DNA of 64,000 nt from Actinomyces sp. UMB0138 (GCF_002849225.1 NZ_PKMC01000001.1:575588-639587); one strand, 5' to 3'. Shown: positions 40,691 through 50,763, counted from the first letter of the stretch. Numbers and translations are program-made. The notes: generated from the letters alone by a model not told the origin.

Positions 40691-42805
40691 GTGAGTGCGT
40701 CTGAACAGAAGAAACAGGAATATAATGCCCAACACTTAACCGTGTTGGAGGGCTTGGACGCGGTGCGTAAACGTCCAGGTATGTACATCGGCTCTACGGA
40801 CAGGCGCGGTTTGATGCACTGCGTATGGGAAATCGTAGATAACGCGGTCGATGAGGCTGTCGAAGGATACTGCGACAAGATTGTTGTCACTTTGCACCCA
40901 GACCGCTCTGTTTCCGTTTTTGATAATGGTCGCGGTATTCCCGTGGACGAGGTCCGGGGCACCGGGCGATCAGGCGTTGAGGTTGTATACACGAAACTAC
41001 ATGCAGGCGGAAAATTTGATTCGGGTAACTATGCCGCAGCAGGTGGCTTGCACGGGGTTGGAGCCTCGGTAGTTAATGCCCTGTCGGCACGTTTGGACGT
41101 TCAGGTCGATCGCGGTGGCAAGACCTATCAGATGTGTTTCCGTCGGGGTGAACCGGGCGTATTTGATGATTCAAAAGGGCGCACCCCAAACTCGCCGTTC
41201 ACCCCATTCACTGAGGGATCACATCTTGATGTGGTAGGAAAAACCAAGAGGGGAGTCACTGGCACCCGGGTGCGCTTTTGGGATGACTTCCAAATCTTTC
41301 CGCCGACTGAAACTTTTGACTGGGAAAAGCTGTTGAACAGGGCCAGGCAGACCTGTTTCTTAGTGCCTACGGTGACGATCGAGTGTAGGGATGAGCGCGG
41401 CGAGGAACCGGTTGTGGAGTCCTTTCACTTTTCTGGCGGGATTAGCGACTTTGTGGAATTCAATGCCAAGGACACCCCGGTTTGTGACACCTGGGCTATA
41501 GAAGGGGATTTTCCTTACCAGGAAGTTGTCCAAGAGATTAGTCCTGAGACTGGGCACCTGGCACCGATTGAGCGGCAACGTAACTGTCACGTCTCGGTCG
41601 CCCTTAGGTGGGGTACCGGCTACGACACGGACATTCGCGGTTTTGTAAATATCATTGCCACGCCCAAGGGCGGCACCCACGTGGCGGGGTTTGAACAGGC
41701 TGTCCTCAAGGTGGTTCGCGCCCAAATAGAAAAGTCTGCTCGAAAGCTGAAAGTCGGTGCGAAGGACGGCAAGGTCGAAAAAGATGACGTTCTAGCTGGG
41801 CTGACCGGGGTGGTCACGGTTTCGCTCCCCGAGCCCCAATTTGAAGGGCAGACTAAAGAAGTACTGGGTACCCCGCAGGCACGCCGGGCGGTAAATAAGA
41901 TCGTTACGGAGGGCCTAAAAGCTCGTTTTACTTCCTCTAAACGCGAGGATAAATCTCAGACCTTTACGATTCTCGAGAAGGTTGTAGGCGAGATGCGGGC
42001 GCGCGTGAGTGCCCGGGTCTCGAAGGAAATCTCGCGCCGTAAGAACGCTCTGGAAACTTCTTCATTGCCTGCCAAACTGGCGGATTGCCGAAGCAACGAT
42101 GTAGAGCGTTCTGAACTTTTTATTGTCGAGGGCGATTCCGCACTTGGCACTGCCAAAGTAGCGCGCAATAGCGAATTTCAGGCCCTGTTTCCCATTCGTG
42201 GCAAGATTTTGAATGTGCAAAAATCCTCCACCTCGGACATGCTGTCGAATGCCGAGTGCTCTGCCATTATTCAGGTGGTAGGCGCTGGCTCTGGGCGGAG
42301 CTTTGATATTGACGCGGCTCGGTATTCGAAGATCGTCATGATGACGGATGCTGATGTTGATGGGGCGCATATTCGCACTCTGCTGCTCACATTGTTCTTC
42401 AGGTACATGCGACCGCTGATCGAACAGGGAAGAGTGTATGCGGCGGTTCCTCCGCTGCACCGCATTGAGGTGGCGGCAAAGGGGCGCAAACCGCGCGAAT
42501 TCATCTACACGTATTCCGAAGCTGAACTGCACCGGAAGTTGGCTGAATTGAAGAGACGTGGGCGCACTTATAAGGAACCAATTCAGCGCTACAAGGGACT
42601 CGGCGAGATGGATGCGGATCAGCTTGCTGAAACCACTATGGAACCTGAGCATCGGACGTTGCGGCGAGTAACGCTAGATGATGAAGAGGCAGTAGAGAAA
42701 GCCGAAGAGGTATTCGAGCTTCTTATGGGTTCTACCGTTGCCCCTAGACGCGATTTCATAGTGGCGGGCTCGCACGAGTTCGACCGCGAACGCATTGATG
42801 CCTAA
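40691..42805 (+). CDS. parE: DNA topoisomerase IV subunit B
   Basis: ATPase subunit of a type IIA topoisomerase that decatenates chromosomes. 704 residues: GHKL ATPase with VRKRPGMYIGS, EIVDNAVDEA (catalytic Glu, Asn), DNGRGIPVD and GGLHGVGASVVNAL; Toprim domain with LFIVEGDSALGTA and TDADVDGAHIRTLLLTLFF; C-terminal RYKGLGEMD. Assignment as ParE rather than GyrB rests on its parC-like partner at 44787-47207 and on its place away from dnaA/recF; the family alone cannot tell. GTG at 40691. Confidence 0.88.
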   Translation: MSASEQKKQEYNAQHLTVLEGLDAVRKRPGMYIGSTDRRGLMHCVWEIVDNAVDEAVEGYCDKIVVTLHPDRSVSVFDNGRGIPVDEVRGTGRSGVEVVYTKLHAGGKFDSGNYAAAGGLHGVGASVVNALSARLDVQVDRGGKTYQMCFRRGEPGVFDDSKGRTPNSPFTPFTEGSHLDVVGKTKRGVTGTRVRFWDDFQIFPPTETFDWEKLLNRARQTCFLVPTVTIECRDERGEEPVVESFHFSGGISDFVEFNAKDTPVCDTWAIEGDFPYQEVVQEISPETGHLAPIERQRNCHVSVALRWGTGYDTDIRGFVNIIATPKGGTHVAGFEQAVLKVVRAQIEKSARKLKVGAKDGKVEKDDVLAGLTGVVTVSLPEPQFEGQTKEVLGTPQARRAVNKIVTEGLKARFTSSKREDKSQTFTILEKVVGEMRARVSARVSKEISRRKNALETSSLPAKLADCRSNDVERSELFIVEGDSALGTAKVARNSEFQALFPIRGKILNVQKSSTSDMLSNAECSAIIQVVGAGSGRSFDIDAARYSKIVMMTDADVDGAHIRTLLLTLFFRYMRPLIEQGRVYAAVPPLHRIEVAAKGRKPREFIYTYSEAELHRKLAELKRRGRTYKEPIQRYKGLGEMDADQLAETTMEPEHRTLRRVTLDDEEAVEKAEEVFELLMGSTVAPRRDFIVAGSHEFDRERIDA

Positions 42806-42853
42806 ACAATATGAGTTTCCGGTAAAGACTAAAGACCTATTACAATGAGAGAC

Positions 42854-43861
42854 GTGTCCCAACCATTAGTTAATCGAGTGCATCCGCCGTTTCGGGCTTC
42901 TATACCAGGCCCGCACCTAGGGCTGTCCTGGCGTTTTTCCTCGGCCAGCGATCTGCCGGCGCTTTCCAGGTTCGTATACTTTTGTGAAAACCACGACCAG
43001 GTTGTACGGCCTACGCCGCCGGCTAGGCTAGAGCGCCTCGTGGAGCCGAACGATTATCAGGATGCCATCGTGGGGCAAGATGCCCGTGGAGACATTGCAG
43101 CATTTGCTGCGGTTACCTTGATAAACAAAGATCAGTTACCTGCTCGTGCCGAGCTGTTTGCAGTAACTTCTCCTACCTGGCGCGGCCGCGGTATCGGGCG
43201 GGCCTTGTTGGCATGGCAGGATGCTCGGGCAAGGCAGCTGCTGGTGCAGGTTTTCGGAGACCTCTCTGATGCTCCAGCTTCGATTTTGAACGTGGTAGAC
43301 GAGAAGTTGCAGGACCGGCGCCGGATGTACATTGCTGGCGGATTTTCGGCCAAGTCGACCTTGCTGTGCCTATCCAGGTCACTGCAGGAGCTGCCTGCCG
43401 ATTTCGCCAATGCAACTGGGCAGATTGTGCCAGCATCCTCACTGGAAAAATCTGAACTAATGAAGTTTGTGGTCTCGGAGCGTACCTCTCTTGGAGCTAC
43501 TGCTGACCAAGTGCGTGGCTGGGCAGAGCAGGTAAGCGACAGGATGGATACAGATCTGTCTTTAGCTCTGCTCGAGGACGGCGAACTGAAGGCAGTTGTG
43601 CTCGTTACCAAGGAAGAGGGCTTGCGTCTTGGCCAGGAAGAAGCAGACGTGCAGTGCCAGGTGACTGCCGCTAGAAAGCCGAAGAGGGGGGCGGCTCTTG
43701 CAGAGCTCATGTCGGTCATCTGCGATAAGGCCGCGCGTCAAGGTGGGCAAAGAATAGCCTTAGAACTGGACGAAGCCTCGAAATGGGCACTAGATCCCAT
43801 GCTCACTCAGTTGAAGTTCGAAAAAGTGGGCGCTAGGAAAGTCTATTCGATCGAGTTGTGA
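42854..43861 (+). CDS. GNAT-family acetyltransferase, double-domain
   Basis: 335 residues with two GNAT-like halves. The first half has the acetyl-CoA loop SPTWRGRGIGRALLAW; the second (from about 190) ends AARQGGQRIALELDEASKW and lacks an obvious RxxGxG loop. The substrate is unknown; double GNATs include mycothiol synthase MshD, but I see no specific support for that. The start is ATG 42845 or GTG 42854; I prefer the GTG because TACAAT (42841-42846) lies 7 nt before it. The next gene, another double GNAT, starts one base after its stop. Confidence 0.78.
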   Translation: MSQPLVNRVHPPFRASIPGPHLGLSWRFSSASDLPALSRFVYFCENHDQVVRPTPPARLERLVEPNDYQDAIVGQDARGDIAAFAAVTLINKDQLPARAELFAVTSPTWRGRGIGRALLAWQDARARQLLVQVFGDLSDAPASILNVVDEKLQDRRRMYIAGGFSAKSTLLCLSRSLQELPADFANATGQIVPASSLEKSELMKFVVSERTSLGATADQVRGWAEQVSDRMDTDLSLALLEDGELKAVVLVTKEEGLRLGQEEADVQCQVTAARKPKRGAALAELMSVICDKAARQGGQRIALELDEASKWALDPMLTQLKFEKVGARKVYSIEL

Positions 43862-43862
43862 C

Positions 43863-44798
43863 ATGACCATCACCTGGAGGGAACTAAACAGCAAGGACTC
43901 GGCTCAGGTAGCAAAGCTAACTGAGCGGATCCAGCATGTCGATAACCCTCCGTACCGGACTAGCCGTGCCGAGATAGAGGCCGATTTCGCGGCGGACCAG
44001 CGATGGCGCGCGTTTGGGGCTTTTGCAGGAGCGACATTGGTGGCTTTCGGCCATGCTCTATTTCGCCCGTCTCAACCACCGCGGGTGCTCTGCATTGGGG
44101 GAGTAGATCCTGACTATCGCAGGCAAAAGTTGGGCGGGCGCATAGTTGACTTGCAACTGCAGGCAGGAAAAGAACTCCTTGGCGGCAACGAAGGTGACGT
44201 TGTTATGCATGTCGACGAGGGAATGGCAGAGCTCGTAGATGTGCTGGCCTCAAGAGGTTTTACCTGGACTAAGACCTACTATGAACTGCGGGCTAGCTTA
44301 GACTCGTTCCCCGCGCTGCAGGCCGATCCGTTTATCTCAATTGTGCCCTGGAGCGCAGATCTAGATGATGAATTGCGTCTTGCGGTAAACGACGTTACGG
44401 GACAGAAATGGGGCTCCAGCCCTCTTAGCGAACAGGAATGGGAAGAAGGACGCCCTCACTTTTCGGAGCAGCATTCCTTTATTGCCCTAGACAAATCCAC
44501 TGATAGGGCGCAAATAGCTGGTCTGGTAATGTGCTCGCTCTACAAGCAAGACTGGCAGGCACTTGGGCTGAAGGAATGCTACGTAGACATATTTGCTGTA
44601 GCCGAGCCGTGGCGCCAGACCAATGTGGGAGGCAGACTGCTCACAGCGGTGATGCAGCAGTGTGCCGAAGACGGGCTGGATGCAATTGGAGCTGGCATCA
44701 GTTCCGAAAACGATTCTGGAGCCCTAGACCTATACCATTCGCTGGGGTTCCGCACGGTTGCCCGAACTAGGGCATACACGGTGCACCTATCCGATTGA
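43863..44798 (+). CDS. GNAT-family acetyltransferase, double-domain (second copy)
   Basis: 311 residues, again two GNAT halves: VLCIGGVDPDYRRQKLGGRI in the first and VDIFAVAEPWRQTNVGGRLL in the second, each with a variant of the acetyl-CoA loop, and a typical end LDLYHSLGFRTVARTRAYTV. It has no ribosome site and begins one base after the previous gene, so its translation probably depends on it. The last 12 bases overlap parC tail-to-tail. The substrate is not deducible. The pair may be an old duplication, though the two proteins are now quite different. Confidence 0.8.
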   Translation: MTITWRELNSKDSAQVAKLTERIQHVDNPPYRTSRAEIEADFAADQRWRAFGAFAGATLVAFGHALFRPSQPPRVLCIGGVDPDYRRQKLGGRIVDLQLQAGKELLGGNEGDVVMHVDEGMAELVDVLASRGFTWTKTYYELRASLDSFPALQADPFISIVPWSADLDDELRLAVNDVTGQKWGSSPLSEQEWEEGRPHFSEQHSFIALDKSTDRAQIAGLVMCSLYKQDWQALGLKECYVDIFAVAEPWRQTNVGGRLLTAVMQQCAEDGLDAIGAGISSENDSGALDLYHSLGFRTVARTRAYTVHLSD

Positions 44799-47207
44799 GG
44801 CTATCTGGTTCAAAAGCGGAGATCCGGAACCGTCACGCTTTGGATTGATATCCGGCAGTTCAACTGGCGAACCGGCAGAATCTACCGCCCTCGGATCAGC
44901 TAGAACCCCTGCCACTTCAAGACAGTCCTCATCCTTTAGGAAACGCTGTGCGCGCACACCCTGGCCACCGCGCCCCTTGGTGGGAAATTCTGAGAGGGGG
45001 GTTACCTTAGCTGAAGTTTGACCGGTGCCAGGTAGCGCAGTACTCAGGGCAGCAACGGTTATAACCAACGCGTCTTGCTCGGCAGTGAAAGTACCGGCGA
45101 TTACTGCGCCGTCTTGCACGGACATTCCCGCCACGCCATGTCCGGATGTGCCTTGAGGGCGGATCTTTTGGCCGGGGGTACGAAGCAGTTGCCCCGTAGA
45201 GGAAATTAGGACAGCGTCGGCCTCATCTGGGGCGGGTACCAGGCATAACACCTCGTCTGAATCTTCTAGCCCCATGTAGATCCATTCATCCTTGCTAACA
45301 GGATATTCCGGCCGTATCCGTTTCACCTGACCGCTCCGTGATATAGCACCCATGATCGTGGAGTTTGGGTCGAGTGATGCCAAACCGATGACGCGCTCAT
45401 CTTTTTGCAGATCCACCAATGATTCCGCCGGCATGCCGGCATTGAGAGAAGGCGCATCCTGGGTGCGCGGCAAAGATGGAGTATCCAGAACGTTAAACCG
45501 GAGCATCCTGCCTTTAGAGGTGGCTAGCCCGACTTCGGCCCTAACAGTTGTACCGAGAGTGGCAGCCAACGCGTCGTGAGGAGATCGGGATCCCGTGCGA
45601 CTTACGGACTCTTCGCCACTGACACGGGCCAAGCGGCCGGTAGTAGATAGCAGGAGCTGACAGGGATCGTCGGCAACTTCCAGATCCAAGTTGGCCTTCG
45701 CCGATGCCGTGGGGACCACAGCCCCTGCGTCTTCCAGCAGAAGGGTTCGGCGCGGTGTAGAAAGCCGATCCGAGACCTCAGCAAGTTCCTTGGATACCAA
45801 GTCCTTACGGACCTGGTCATTCTCAATGATTTCCTGCAAAGTAGCGATGTCGCGCATTAGTTCATCGCGTTCGCCCTCTAGTTCTAGCCGGGAGAACTTT
45901 GTGAGTTTACGAAGACGCAGCGCCAGGATGTGATCTGCCTGCACGTCGTCGAGGTCGAATGCCGTCTTCAGACGCTCCCTAGCTGAAGCTACGTCCTCGG
46001 AGGCACGAATGATGGCTATGACGTCATCAATATCCAAGACCGCGATCAGTAGGCCCTCTACCAAGTGCAGCCGCTCTTGGGCCTTGTTAAGGCGATATTT
46101 GGACCTACGCAGTACTACCTCCATGCGATGATCCAAGAAGACCTGCAACATCTTTTTGAGGCCGAGCGTTTGCGGTTGGCCGTCGACAAGAGCGACGGCA
46201 TTGATTCCGAAAGAATCCTCCATGGGAGTATGCCGGAAGAGCTGAGAGAGAACAGCCTCCGGATTGAAACCATTCTTTACCTCGATAACGATCCGCAACC
46301 CGTGATTCCTGTCGGTCAGATCAGACACGTTCGAGAGGCCCTTGATGCGGCCTCGCTTTACGCCTTCCTTGATCTTTTCAATCACGCGTTCGGGACCTAC
46401 CAGGTAGGGCAGTTCCGTGACGACTATCCCATGCTTACGTGGGCTGACTCGCTCGATGGATGTCTTCGCTCGGGTTTTAAACACGCCGCGGCCAGTTTCG
46501 TAGGCATCACGAATGCCATCCAGGCCAACTATGATTCCGCCACAGGGAAGGTCCGGACCCGGAATAAACCGCATCAGATCCTCTGTAGTAGCGTCAGGAT
46601 TTGCCAGCAGATAGCGCGCGCCGGCGGTAACCTCTCCGAGATTGTGCGGGGCAATGTTGGTAGCCATACCAACGGCAATGCCAGAGGCCCCGTTCACCAG
46701 TAGATTCGGGAACCCCGCAGGAAGAACACTGGGCTGAGTCAAGGTGGAGTCATAGTTTGGCTCCATGTCTACGGTGTCTTCAGCGATGTTGGAGACCATG
46801 TCCAAGGAAGCCTCCGCCATGCGCACCTCGGTATAACGGGAGGCAGCCGGCCCGTCGTCTAGCGAACCGAAGTTGCCGTGCCCGTCGGCAAGCGGTAGAC
46901 GCATCGTAAAATCCTGGGCAAGTCGAACAATGGCATCGTAGATTGCTGAATCGCCATGAGGGTGGAGTTTACCCATGACTTCGCCGACCACTCGCGAGGA
47001 CTTGACATGACCTTTGGTGGGAAGTAGTCCCATGTTGGACATCGTGTAAAGGATGCGTCGCTGAACAGGTTTGAGACCGTCACGGGCATCAGGGAGAGCA
47101 CGGGTGTAGATCACCGAGTAGGCGTATTCCAAAAAAGACGTCTGCATCTCCTGGGAAACATCAATATCGACGATGGTGTCAGTATCTTCGTGCTCTAGAG
47201 ACTTCAT
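44787..47207 (-). CDS. parC: DNA topoisomerase IV subunit A
   Basis: DNA breakage-reunion subunit pairing with ParE. 806 residues: SYLEYAYSV-like start ([17 protein letters not shown]), [14 protein letters not shown], the quinolone region [19 protein letters not shown] with the sensitive-type Ser and Asp, and the catalytic Tyr in [14 protein letters not shown]. The C-terminal beta-pinwheel is present but lacks a clear GyrA-box, which supports ParC over GyrA. GATAAT lies 6 nt before the ATG, so it is probably leaderless. It is convergent with the second GNAT gene. Confidence 0.9.
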   Translation of the reverse strand: MKSLEHEDTDTIVDIDVSQEMQTSFLEYAYSVIYTRALPDARDGLKPVQRRILYTMSNMGLLPTKGHVKSSRVVGEVMGKLHPHGDSAIYDAIVRLAQDFTMRLPLADGHGNFGSLDDGPAASRYTEVRMAEASLDMVSNIAEDTVDMEPNYDSTLTQPSVLPAGFPNLLVNGASGIAVGMATNIAPHNLGEVTAGARYLLANPDATTEDLMRFIPGPDLPCGGIIVGLDGIRDAYETGRGVFKTRAKTSIERVSPRKHGIVVTELPYLVGPERVIEKIKEGVKRGRIKGLSNVSDLTDRNHGLRIVIEVKNGFNPEAVLSQLFRHTPMEDSFGINAVALVDGQPQTLGLKKMLQVFLDHRMEVVLRRSKYRLNKAQERLHLVEGLLIAVLDIDDVIAIIRASEDVASARERLKTAFDLDDVQADHILALRLRKLTKFSRLELEGERDELMRDIATLQEIIENDQVRKDLVSKELAEVSDRLSTPRRTLLLEDAGAVVPTASAKANLDLEVADDPCQLLLSTTGRLARVSGEESVSRTGSRSPHDALAATLGTTVRAEVGLATSKGRMLRFNVLDTPSLPRTQDAPSLNAGMPAESLVDLQKDERVIGLASLDPNSTIMGAISRSGQVKRIRPEYPVSKDEWIYMGLEDSDEVLCLVPAPDEADAVLISSTGQLLRTPGQKIRPQGTSGHGVAGMSVQDGAVIAGTFTAEQDALVITVAALSTALPGTGQTSAKVTPLSEFPTKGRGGQGVRAQRFLKDEDCLEVAGVLADPRAVDSAGSPVELPDINPKRDGSGSPLLNQIASIG

Positions 47208-47213
47208 GGGCTT

Positions 47214-47219
47214 ATTATC
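47214..47219 (-). promoter_or_regulatory. -10 element of a probable leaderless parC promoter
   Basis: Minus strand GATAAT then AAGCCC then ATG (47207): a 6-nt gap, five of six bases matching TATAAT, and no ribosome site. Confidence 0.5.
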
Positions 47220-47269
47220 GGAACTATTACCATCGCCAGTTGGTAGCCCACGCCGGAAAGGAGCGCTAA

Positions 47270-48364
47270 ATGACCATTTCCACTCCGCGCCAAGGTAATG
47301 CTTGGGGTACGGGTTACCCTAGTTTTCGTATTTACGACTTGTTTAGCGCAGCAGTGGAATCTTTGGAGGGAAACGACACTTGGCTACTGCCTGGCTGCAA
47401 GCAAGTACTTTTCTTCCTGGTCGATGGCATGGGCCTTTCTCAGCTTGAGCACTACCGGGGGCATGTGCGAAATATGCGCCAGCTCGATTCTGTGCAGCGC
47501 TGTCAAACCTGCGTGCCTTCCACTACCGCAGCTGCTATTACGTCCTTCGCTACTGGCAAGACTCCCGGACAAACCCGCATGGCAGGATACGAAGTGGCAG
47601 GGCGGAACTGGCGAGAAAACCTGATCACCTTCGCCCACGGCAAAAATCCCCAAGAATGGCAGGATCAGCCCACTTTTTTCGAACGACTGGCGCAAGCCGG
47701 AAAGAGGGCGGTCTTCGTAGGTAAACCCAAATTTGCCGGTTCTGGCCTTACCAAAGCAGCGCTGCGCGGCAGTGATTTTCTGCCGGCTCGGTCTTTGACC
47801 GAAACTGCCAAACGCTCTTTGAGTGCGCTCCGTGCAGGAGCTGACGTGGTCTACATGTACTGGTCCGAATTGGATCATGCGGGGCACGGCAAAGGAGTGG
47901 GCTCCGAGTCATGGCTAGGGCAATTAGAAGAGATAGATTCTACAGTTTCTAATTTGAGTCGGAGCTTGCCCGAGGGCGCCTGCCTGGTAGTTACTGCCGA
48001 CCATGGCATGGTTAATACTGATGAAGACCATGCTATTGAAGCCGATGCGTATCCAGACCTCCTAGAGGGCGTGTACGCAGTAGCGGGGGAGCCACGCGCG
48101 CTGCACTTGCACTGCGAGGATCCCATCCTAACGGTCGAGCGCTGGCGGGAAAGGCTTGCGGAGCGGGCTTGGGTTACCACTGCCGAAGAATCTCCGATAG
48201 GCCCCGTCCGCGACGGGGTTGCCGGATCAGTCCAGGTATGGATGCGCGGGCGCTGGGTATGCTACGTAAGAGGAGTACACTCTGAAGGTGCTAGATCGCT
48301 TGTGGGGGTGCACGGGTCCCTTACTAGTGAGGAGATGCGCATTCCAGTATTGAGAGCGTTTTAG
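47270..48364 (+). CDS. Alkaline-phosphatase-superfamily phosphodiesterase
   Basis: Predicted nucleotide pyrophosphatase/phosphodiesterase-type hydrolase, 364 residues, no signal peptide, so probably cytoplasmic. Two-metal motifs: FFLVDGMGLSQL (Asp), VPSTTAAAITSFATGKTPG (nucleophilic Thr), WSELDHAGHGKG, VVTADHGMVN and VGVHGSLTSEEM (last His). The substrate is unknown. ATG at 47270 with GGAAAGGAG. Divergent from parC and overlapping the end of sepH by four bases. Confidence 0.85.
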   Translation: MTISTPRQGNAWGTGYPSFRIYDLFSAAVESLEGNDTWLLPGCKQVLFFLVDGMGLSQLEHYRGHVRNMRQLDSVQRCQTCVPSTTAAAITSFATGKTPGQTRMAGYEVAGRNWRENLITFAHGKNPQEWQDQPTFFERLAQAGKRAVFVGKPKFAGSGLTKAALRGSDFLPARSLTETAKRSLSALRAGADVVYMYWSELDHAGHGKGVGSESWLGQLEEIDSTVSNLSRSLPEGACLVVTADHGMVNTDEDHAIEADAYPDLLEGVYAVAGEPRALHLHCEDPILTVERWRERLAERAWVTTAEESPIGPVRDGVAGSVQVWMRGRWVCYVRGVHSEGARSLVGVHGSLTSEEMRIPVLRAF

Positions 48365-49233
48365 GGTTTCGCTCCAAACACGATTTCGTCCCAACTAGGC
48401 ATAGCGCGCCTACCTTTCTTTTTGGCAGGACGTTCCTCGGCGCGGTCAGGCTTCGGGGCAGACTCGATATGCTCCATCCCTGGGAGAGCATCGGGATCTT
48501 CCTCGTCTTCGGGCTCTTCCCCGGTAGCGGGCTCTACGCGCTGCCCGCGTCTGGCGTTCAATTCGTCAAGTAACTGTTCCGTTCCCTGCACCTGTTCGAC
48601 CTCTTCGGTTTCGGCTGGTTCAGGCGCGGGATGCAGGGGGATTGCGCCCCGCTGCGGCCCTGCAGGCGTTGTAGTTTCGGTTAGCCAGGTAGCCTCTTGA
48701 TCAATAGCCTCTACCGAGCGTCCTGCCTGGTTCAATTTCCACGTGGCGATGTGCTCAGTAGCGTCTTGCACGAATGTGACGTTTACGTGCCAGGGCTCGC
48801 CTGGATTGCGCGTAGCGTCCCAGGTGGTGTGCTCCGGGTCTATGCCGCGTGCCGCCAGGCGATTCACTACTAGTTCTCCGAGAGTAGGAGCTGTGGCCTC
48901 GCGGGAAATGCGAGCATTGCGCCCCTGTTCAGCTGCGTAAGCACGCTCAGCAAGGATCGGGCTTTCAAAGCGCTCGAGGGATTCGACCTCCATGTCATGG
49001 TTGGCGGCGATCTCAGCTGCTGATACGCCCGCCCTCATCAAAGTCTGGATCTCCTTCGGGCGAATCTTTTTATTAGCTGAAATTCCGCTAGTGGAGGCAA
49101 GGTCGCGGAGAGGGCGCCGGACTGCGATTCGTAGTTCTTCGGTGATGGGAAGGCTGTAGCGAGCCCCTTCGCTGTCGGTCAGGATAACCGCAGTTCCATC
49201 GGGGGTAGCGCCCAAAACTTCCAAATCAACCAT
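48361..49233 (-). CDS. sepH: Septation protein SepH
   Basis: Actinobacterial cell-division factor that binds FtsZ and promotes its assembly. 290 residues: an N-terminal DUF3071 domain (DLEVLGATPDGTAVILTD, IRPKEIQTLMRAGVSAAEIA with a helix-turn-helix-like segment, HVNVTFV), an acidic and Pro-rich linker (about 195-265), and the conserved C-terminal RRAMPSWDEIVFG that contacts FtsZ. ATG at 49233; the ribosome site is weak. Its genomic place near the DUF4193 gene is usual for this group. Confidence 0.92.
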   Translation of the reverse strand: MVDLEVLGATPDGTAVILTDSEGARYSLPITEELRIAVRRPLRDLASTSGISANKKIRPKEIQTLMRAGVSAAEIAANHDMEVESLERFESPILAERAYAAEQGRNARISREATAPTLGELVVNRLAARGIDPEHTTWDATRNPGEPWHVNVTFVQDATEHIATWKLNQAGRSVEAIDQEATWLTETTTPAGPQRGAIPLHPAPEPAETEEVEQVQGTEQLLDELNARRGQRVEPATGEEPEDEEDPDALPGMEHIESAPKPDRAEERPAKKKGRRAMPSWDEIVFGAKP

Positions 49234-49374
49234 CGCAAAAACCGTCCTACTCAGTGAGTGTTACCGATGCTTCGATACCGTCGATATTGCCACACAATTA
49301 GGGTATTTTTACCAAAGAATTCGGCGAGTCTAAAGCACCTGGATAAAAGTGGAGTAGATTAGCGCAAAAATAGG

Positions 49375-49383
49375 TGCTAATAT
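49375..49383 (+). promoter_or_regulatory. Extended -10 upstream of the DUF4193 gene
   Basis: TGC followed by TAATAT (49378-49383), 43 nt before the ATG. No good -35; a second candidate TAGATT lies at 49355-49360. Confidence 0.4.
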
Positions 49384-49426
49384 CCCGGCGCACCCAATTT
49401 ACTACGTAGGACCGAAAGGACCCTTC

Positions 49427-49729
49427 ATGGCAACTGATTACGACAGCCCTCGCAAGCGCGATGATGACAACAATGAAGACTCCATCGAGGAGCTAAAGGC
49501 GCGTCGTGCCGATGCTGCCGGTTCTTCCGAAGTCGAGCAGGATGAAAACGAAGCTGCCGAATCTTTCGAGTTGCCCGGTGCTGACCTTTCCGGCGAAGAA
49601 CTGTCCGTCAGGGTCGTTCCGCGTCAGGACGACGAATTCACTTGCTCCATTTGCTTTTTGGTCCACCACACTTCGCAGCTAGCATACGAAGAGGATGGAC
49701 AACCAGTCTGCACAGACTGCGCAGACTAA
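49427..49729 (+). CDS. DUF4193 zinc-ribbon protein
   Basis: 100 residues. The acidic, disordered N-terminal part (about 1-65) is followed by a zinc-ribbon with Cys73, Cys76, Cys95 and Cys98 (FTCSICFLVHHTSQLA, PVCTDCAD). DUF4193 proteins are conserved in actinobacteria near sigA; the function is unknown, though a role around RNA polymerase or the ribosome has been suggested by context only. ATG at 49427 with GAAAGGA. It leads a run of DUF3710, OB-fold and DUF3159 genes. Confidence 0.92.
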   Translation: MATDYDSPRKRDDDNNEDSIEELKARRADAAGSSEVEQDENEAAESFELPGADLSGEELSVRVVPRQDDEFTCSICFLVHHTSQLAYEEDGQPVCTDCAD

Positions 49730-49747
49730 CACTGAAGAGAGAATGCA

Positions 49748-50389
49748 ATGGGTCTTTTTTCGCGACGGAAAAAGAAGGTCAGCCAAGCAGAGGTGTCGCC
49801 TGAGCCAGTAGCTCAGGAGGCAGATGCGGCTCCTTTAGCAAAGACAGTTGGCCCCTTCGACATTTCGCAGGTTGAGGGCGACGAGCCACTTGTTGATTTT
49901 GGTCCCATCAAGCTGCCGTATGTGCAGGGCATGCAGATAAATCCGCTACCGCACCAGAATCAGCTGATTGGCCTACGCGTAATTCTTAATAATGCGGCAT
50001 TTGAACTGGGTGTTTTTGCCGCTCCACGGTCTGGCGGAGCCTGGGCTGCGTCTGCTCCGGCCATGCTGGAAGGATTCGCGCAGATGGGGTGGAAGGCGCA
50101 GAAAGTGTCTTTGCCCGAGGGCGATGCCGTCCTCGCTACTCCGCCCGAAGGGGAAGAACAGCTTCCGTCTTTGACTGTCGGCGTCGAGGGACCGCGGTGG
50201 CTCTTGCGGGTTTGCTATCTTGGCTCTGCGGCTACTGATGAAGCTGCCAGGCGAAGCCTTGACTCGGTCTTGCATGGGATTGTGATAGACCGCGGCTCGG
50301 AAGCGAAGGCTCCCGGGGATCGGCTCTTGCTAACTTTGCCGGCCGAACTCGTCGAGCAGATTGCCGAGCAGAACGAACCGGAACAGTGA
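49748..50389 (+). CDS. DUF3710 protein
   Basis: 213 residues of an actinobacterial family of unknown function: basic start GLFSRRKKK, GPFDISQVEGDEPLVDFG, LPYVQGMQI, APRSGGAWAA and GPRWLLRVCYLG. Soluble, with no membrane span. ATG at 49748 after GAGAG. Its TGA overlaps the GTG of the OB-fold gene. In mycobacteria a dut gene lies between the DUF4193 and DUF3710 genes; here it does not. Confidence 0.9.
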   Translation: MGLFSRRKKKVSQAEVSPEPVAQEADAAPLAKTVGPFDISQVEGDEPLVDFGPIKLPYVQGMQINPLPHQNQLIGLRVILNNAAFELGVFAAPRSGGAWAASAPAMLEGFAQMGWKAQKVSLPEGDAVLATPPEGEEQLPSLTVGVEGPRWLLRVCYLGSAATDEAARRSLDSVLHGIVIDRGSEAKAPGDRLLLTLPAELVEQIAEQNEPEQ

Positions 50390-50763
50390 CTAACGTGTTT
50401 ACCTGGCTGAAGGGAAAGTTTAACCAGGTCCGGAAGTCTCGTGTAGACATTGGTGCTGAAGACGAGAAGGCTATCTCCGAGGCTCTTGGAACTCGGGCTA
50501 TTCGCTCGGTTTCGGCTCGAAACGAAGTGCGTATTGGTGGAGTGTTGACATCCGTCACCTATCCCGCTCGGCCGGGAGCCATTGACCTCTCGGCAACCTT
50601 GTCAGATGGCACCGGCACGATTGAACTCGTTTGGATGGGCCGAGATGACATTCCTGGCATTGCGCCGGGAGCGCACATGGTTTTGGAAGGAATGGTCAGT
50701 GAAGACCGCGACCATCTGCGTATCGTAAATCCTGCCTACTCGTTACTGGCGAGCGCAAAATGA
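50386..50763 (+). CDS. OB-fold nucleic-acid-binding protein
   Basis: 125 residues with one OB-fold (about 45-120: GGVLTSVTYPARPGAIDLSA, LSDGTGTIELVWMGRDDIP, GAHMVLEGMVS, LRIVNPAY). Related to the actinobacterial family found between DUF3710 and DUF3159 genes. It probably binds single-stranded DNA or tRNA-like RNA, but the target is unknown. The GTG start overlaps the preceding stop by four bases, and its own stop overlaps the next ATG as ATGA, so it is tightly coupled to both neighbours. Confidence 0.88.
   Translation: MTNVFTWLKGKFNQVRKSRVDIGAEDEKAISEALGTRAIRSVSARNEVRIGGVLTSVTYPARPGAIDLSATLSDGTGTIELVWMGRDDIPGIAPGAHMVLEGMVSEDRDHLRIVNPAYSLLASAK

Noticed and set aside
40691..42805. Reading this gene as gyrB
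   Set aside because: No dnaA, dnaN or recF nearby, and a parC-like partner lies 2 kb away; ParE fits better, though the family alone cannot decide.
46065..46703. 212-codon plus-strand frame inside parC
   Set aside because: Antisense shadow; parC motifs run through the whole stretch.
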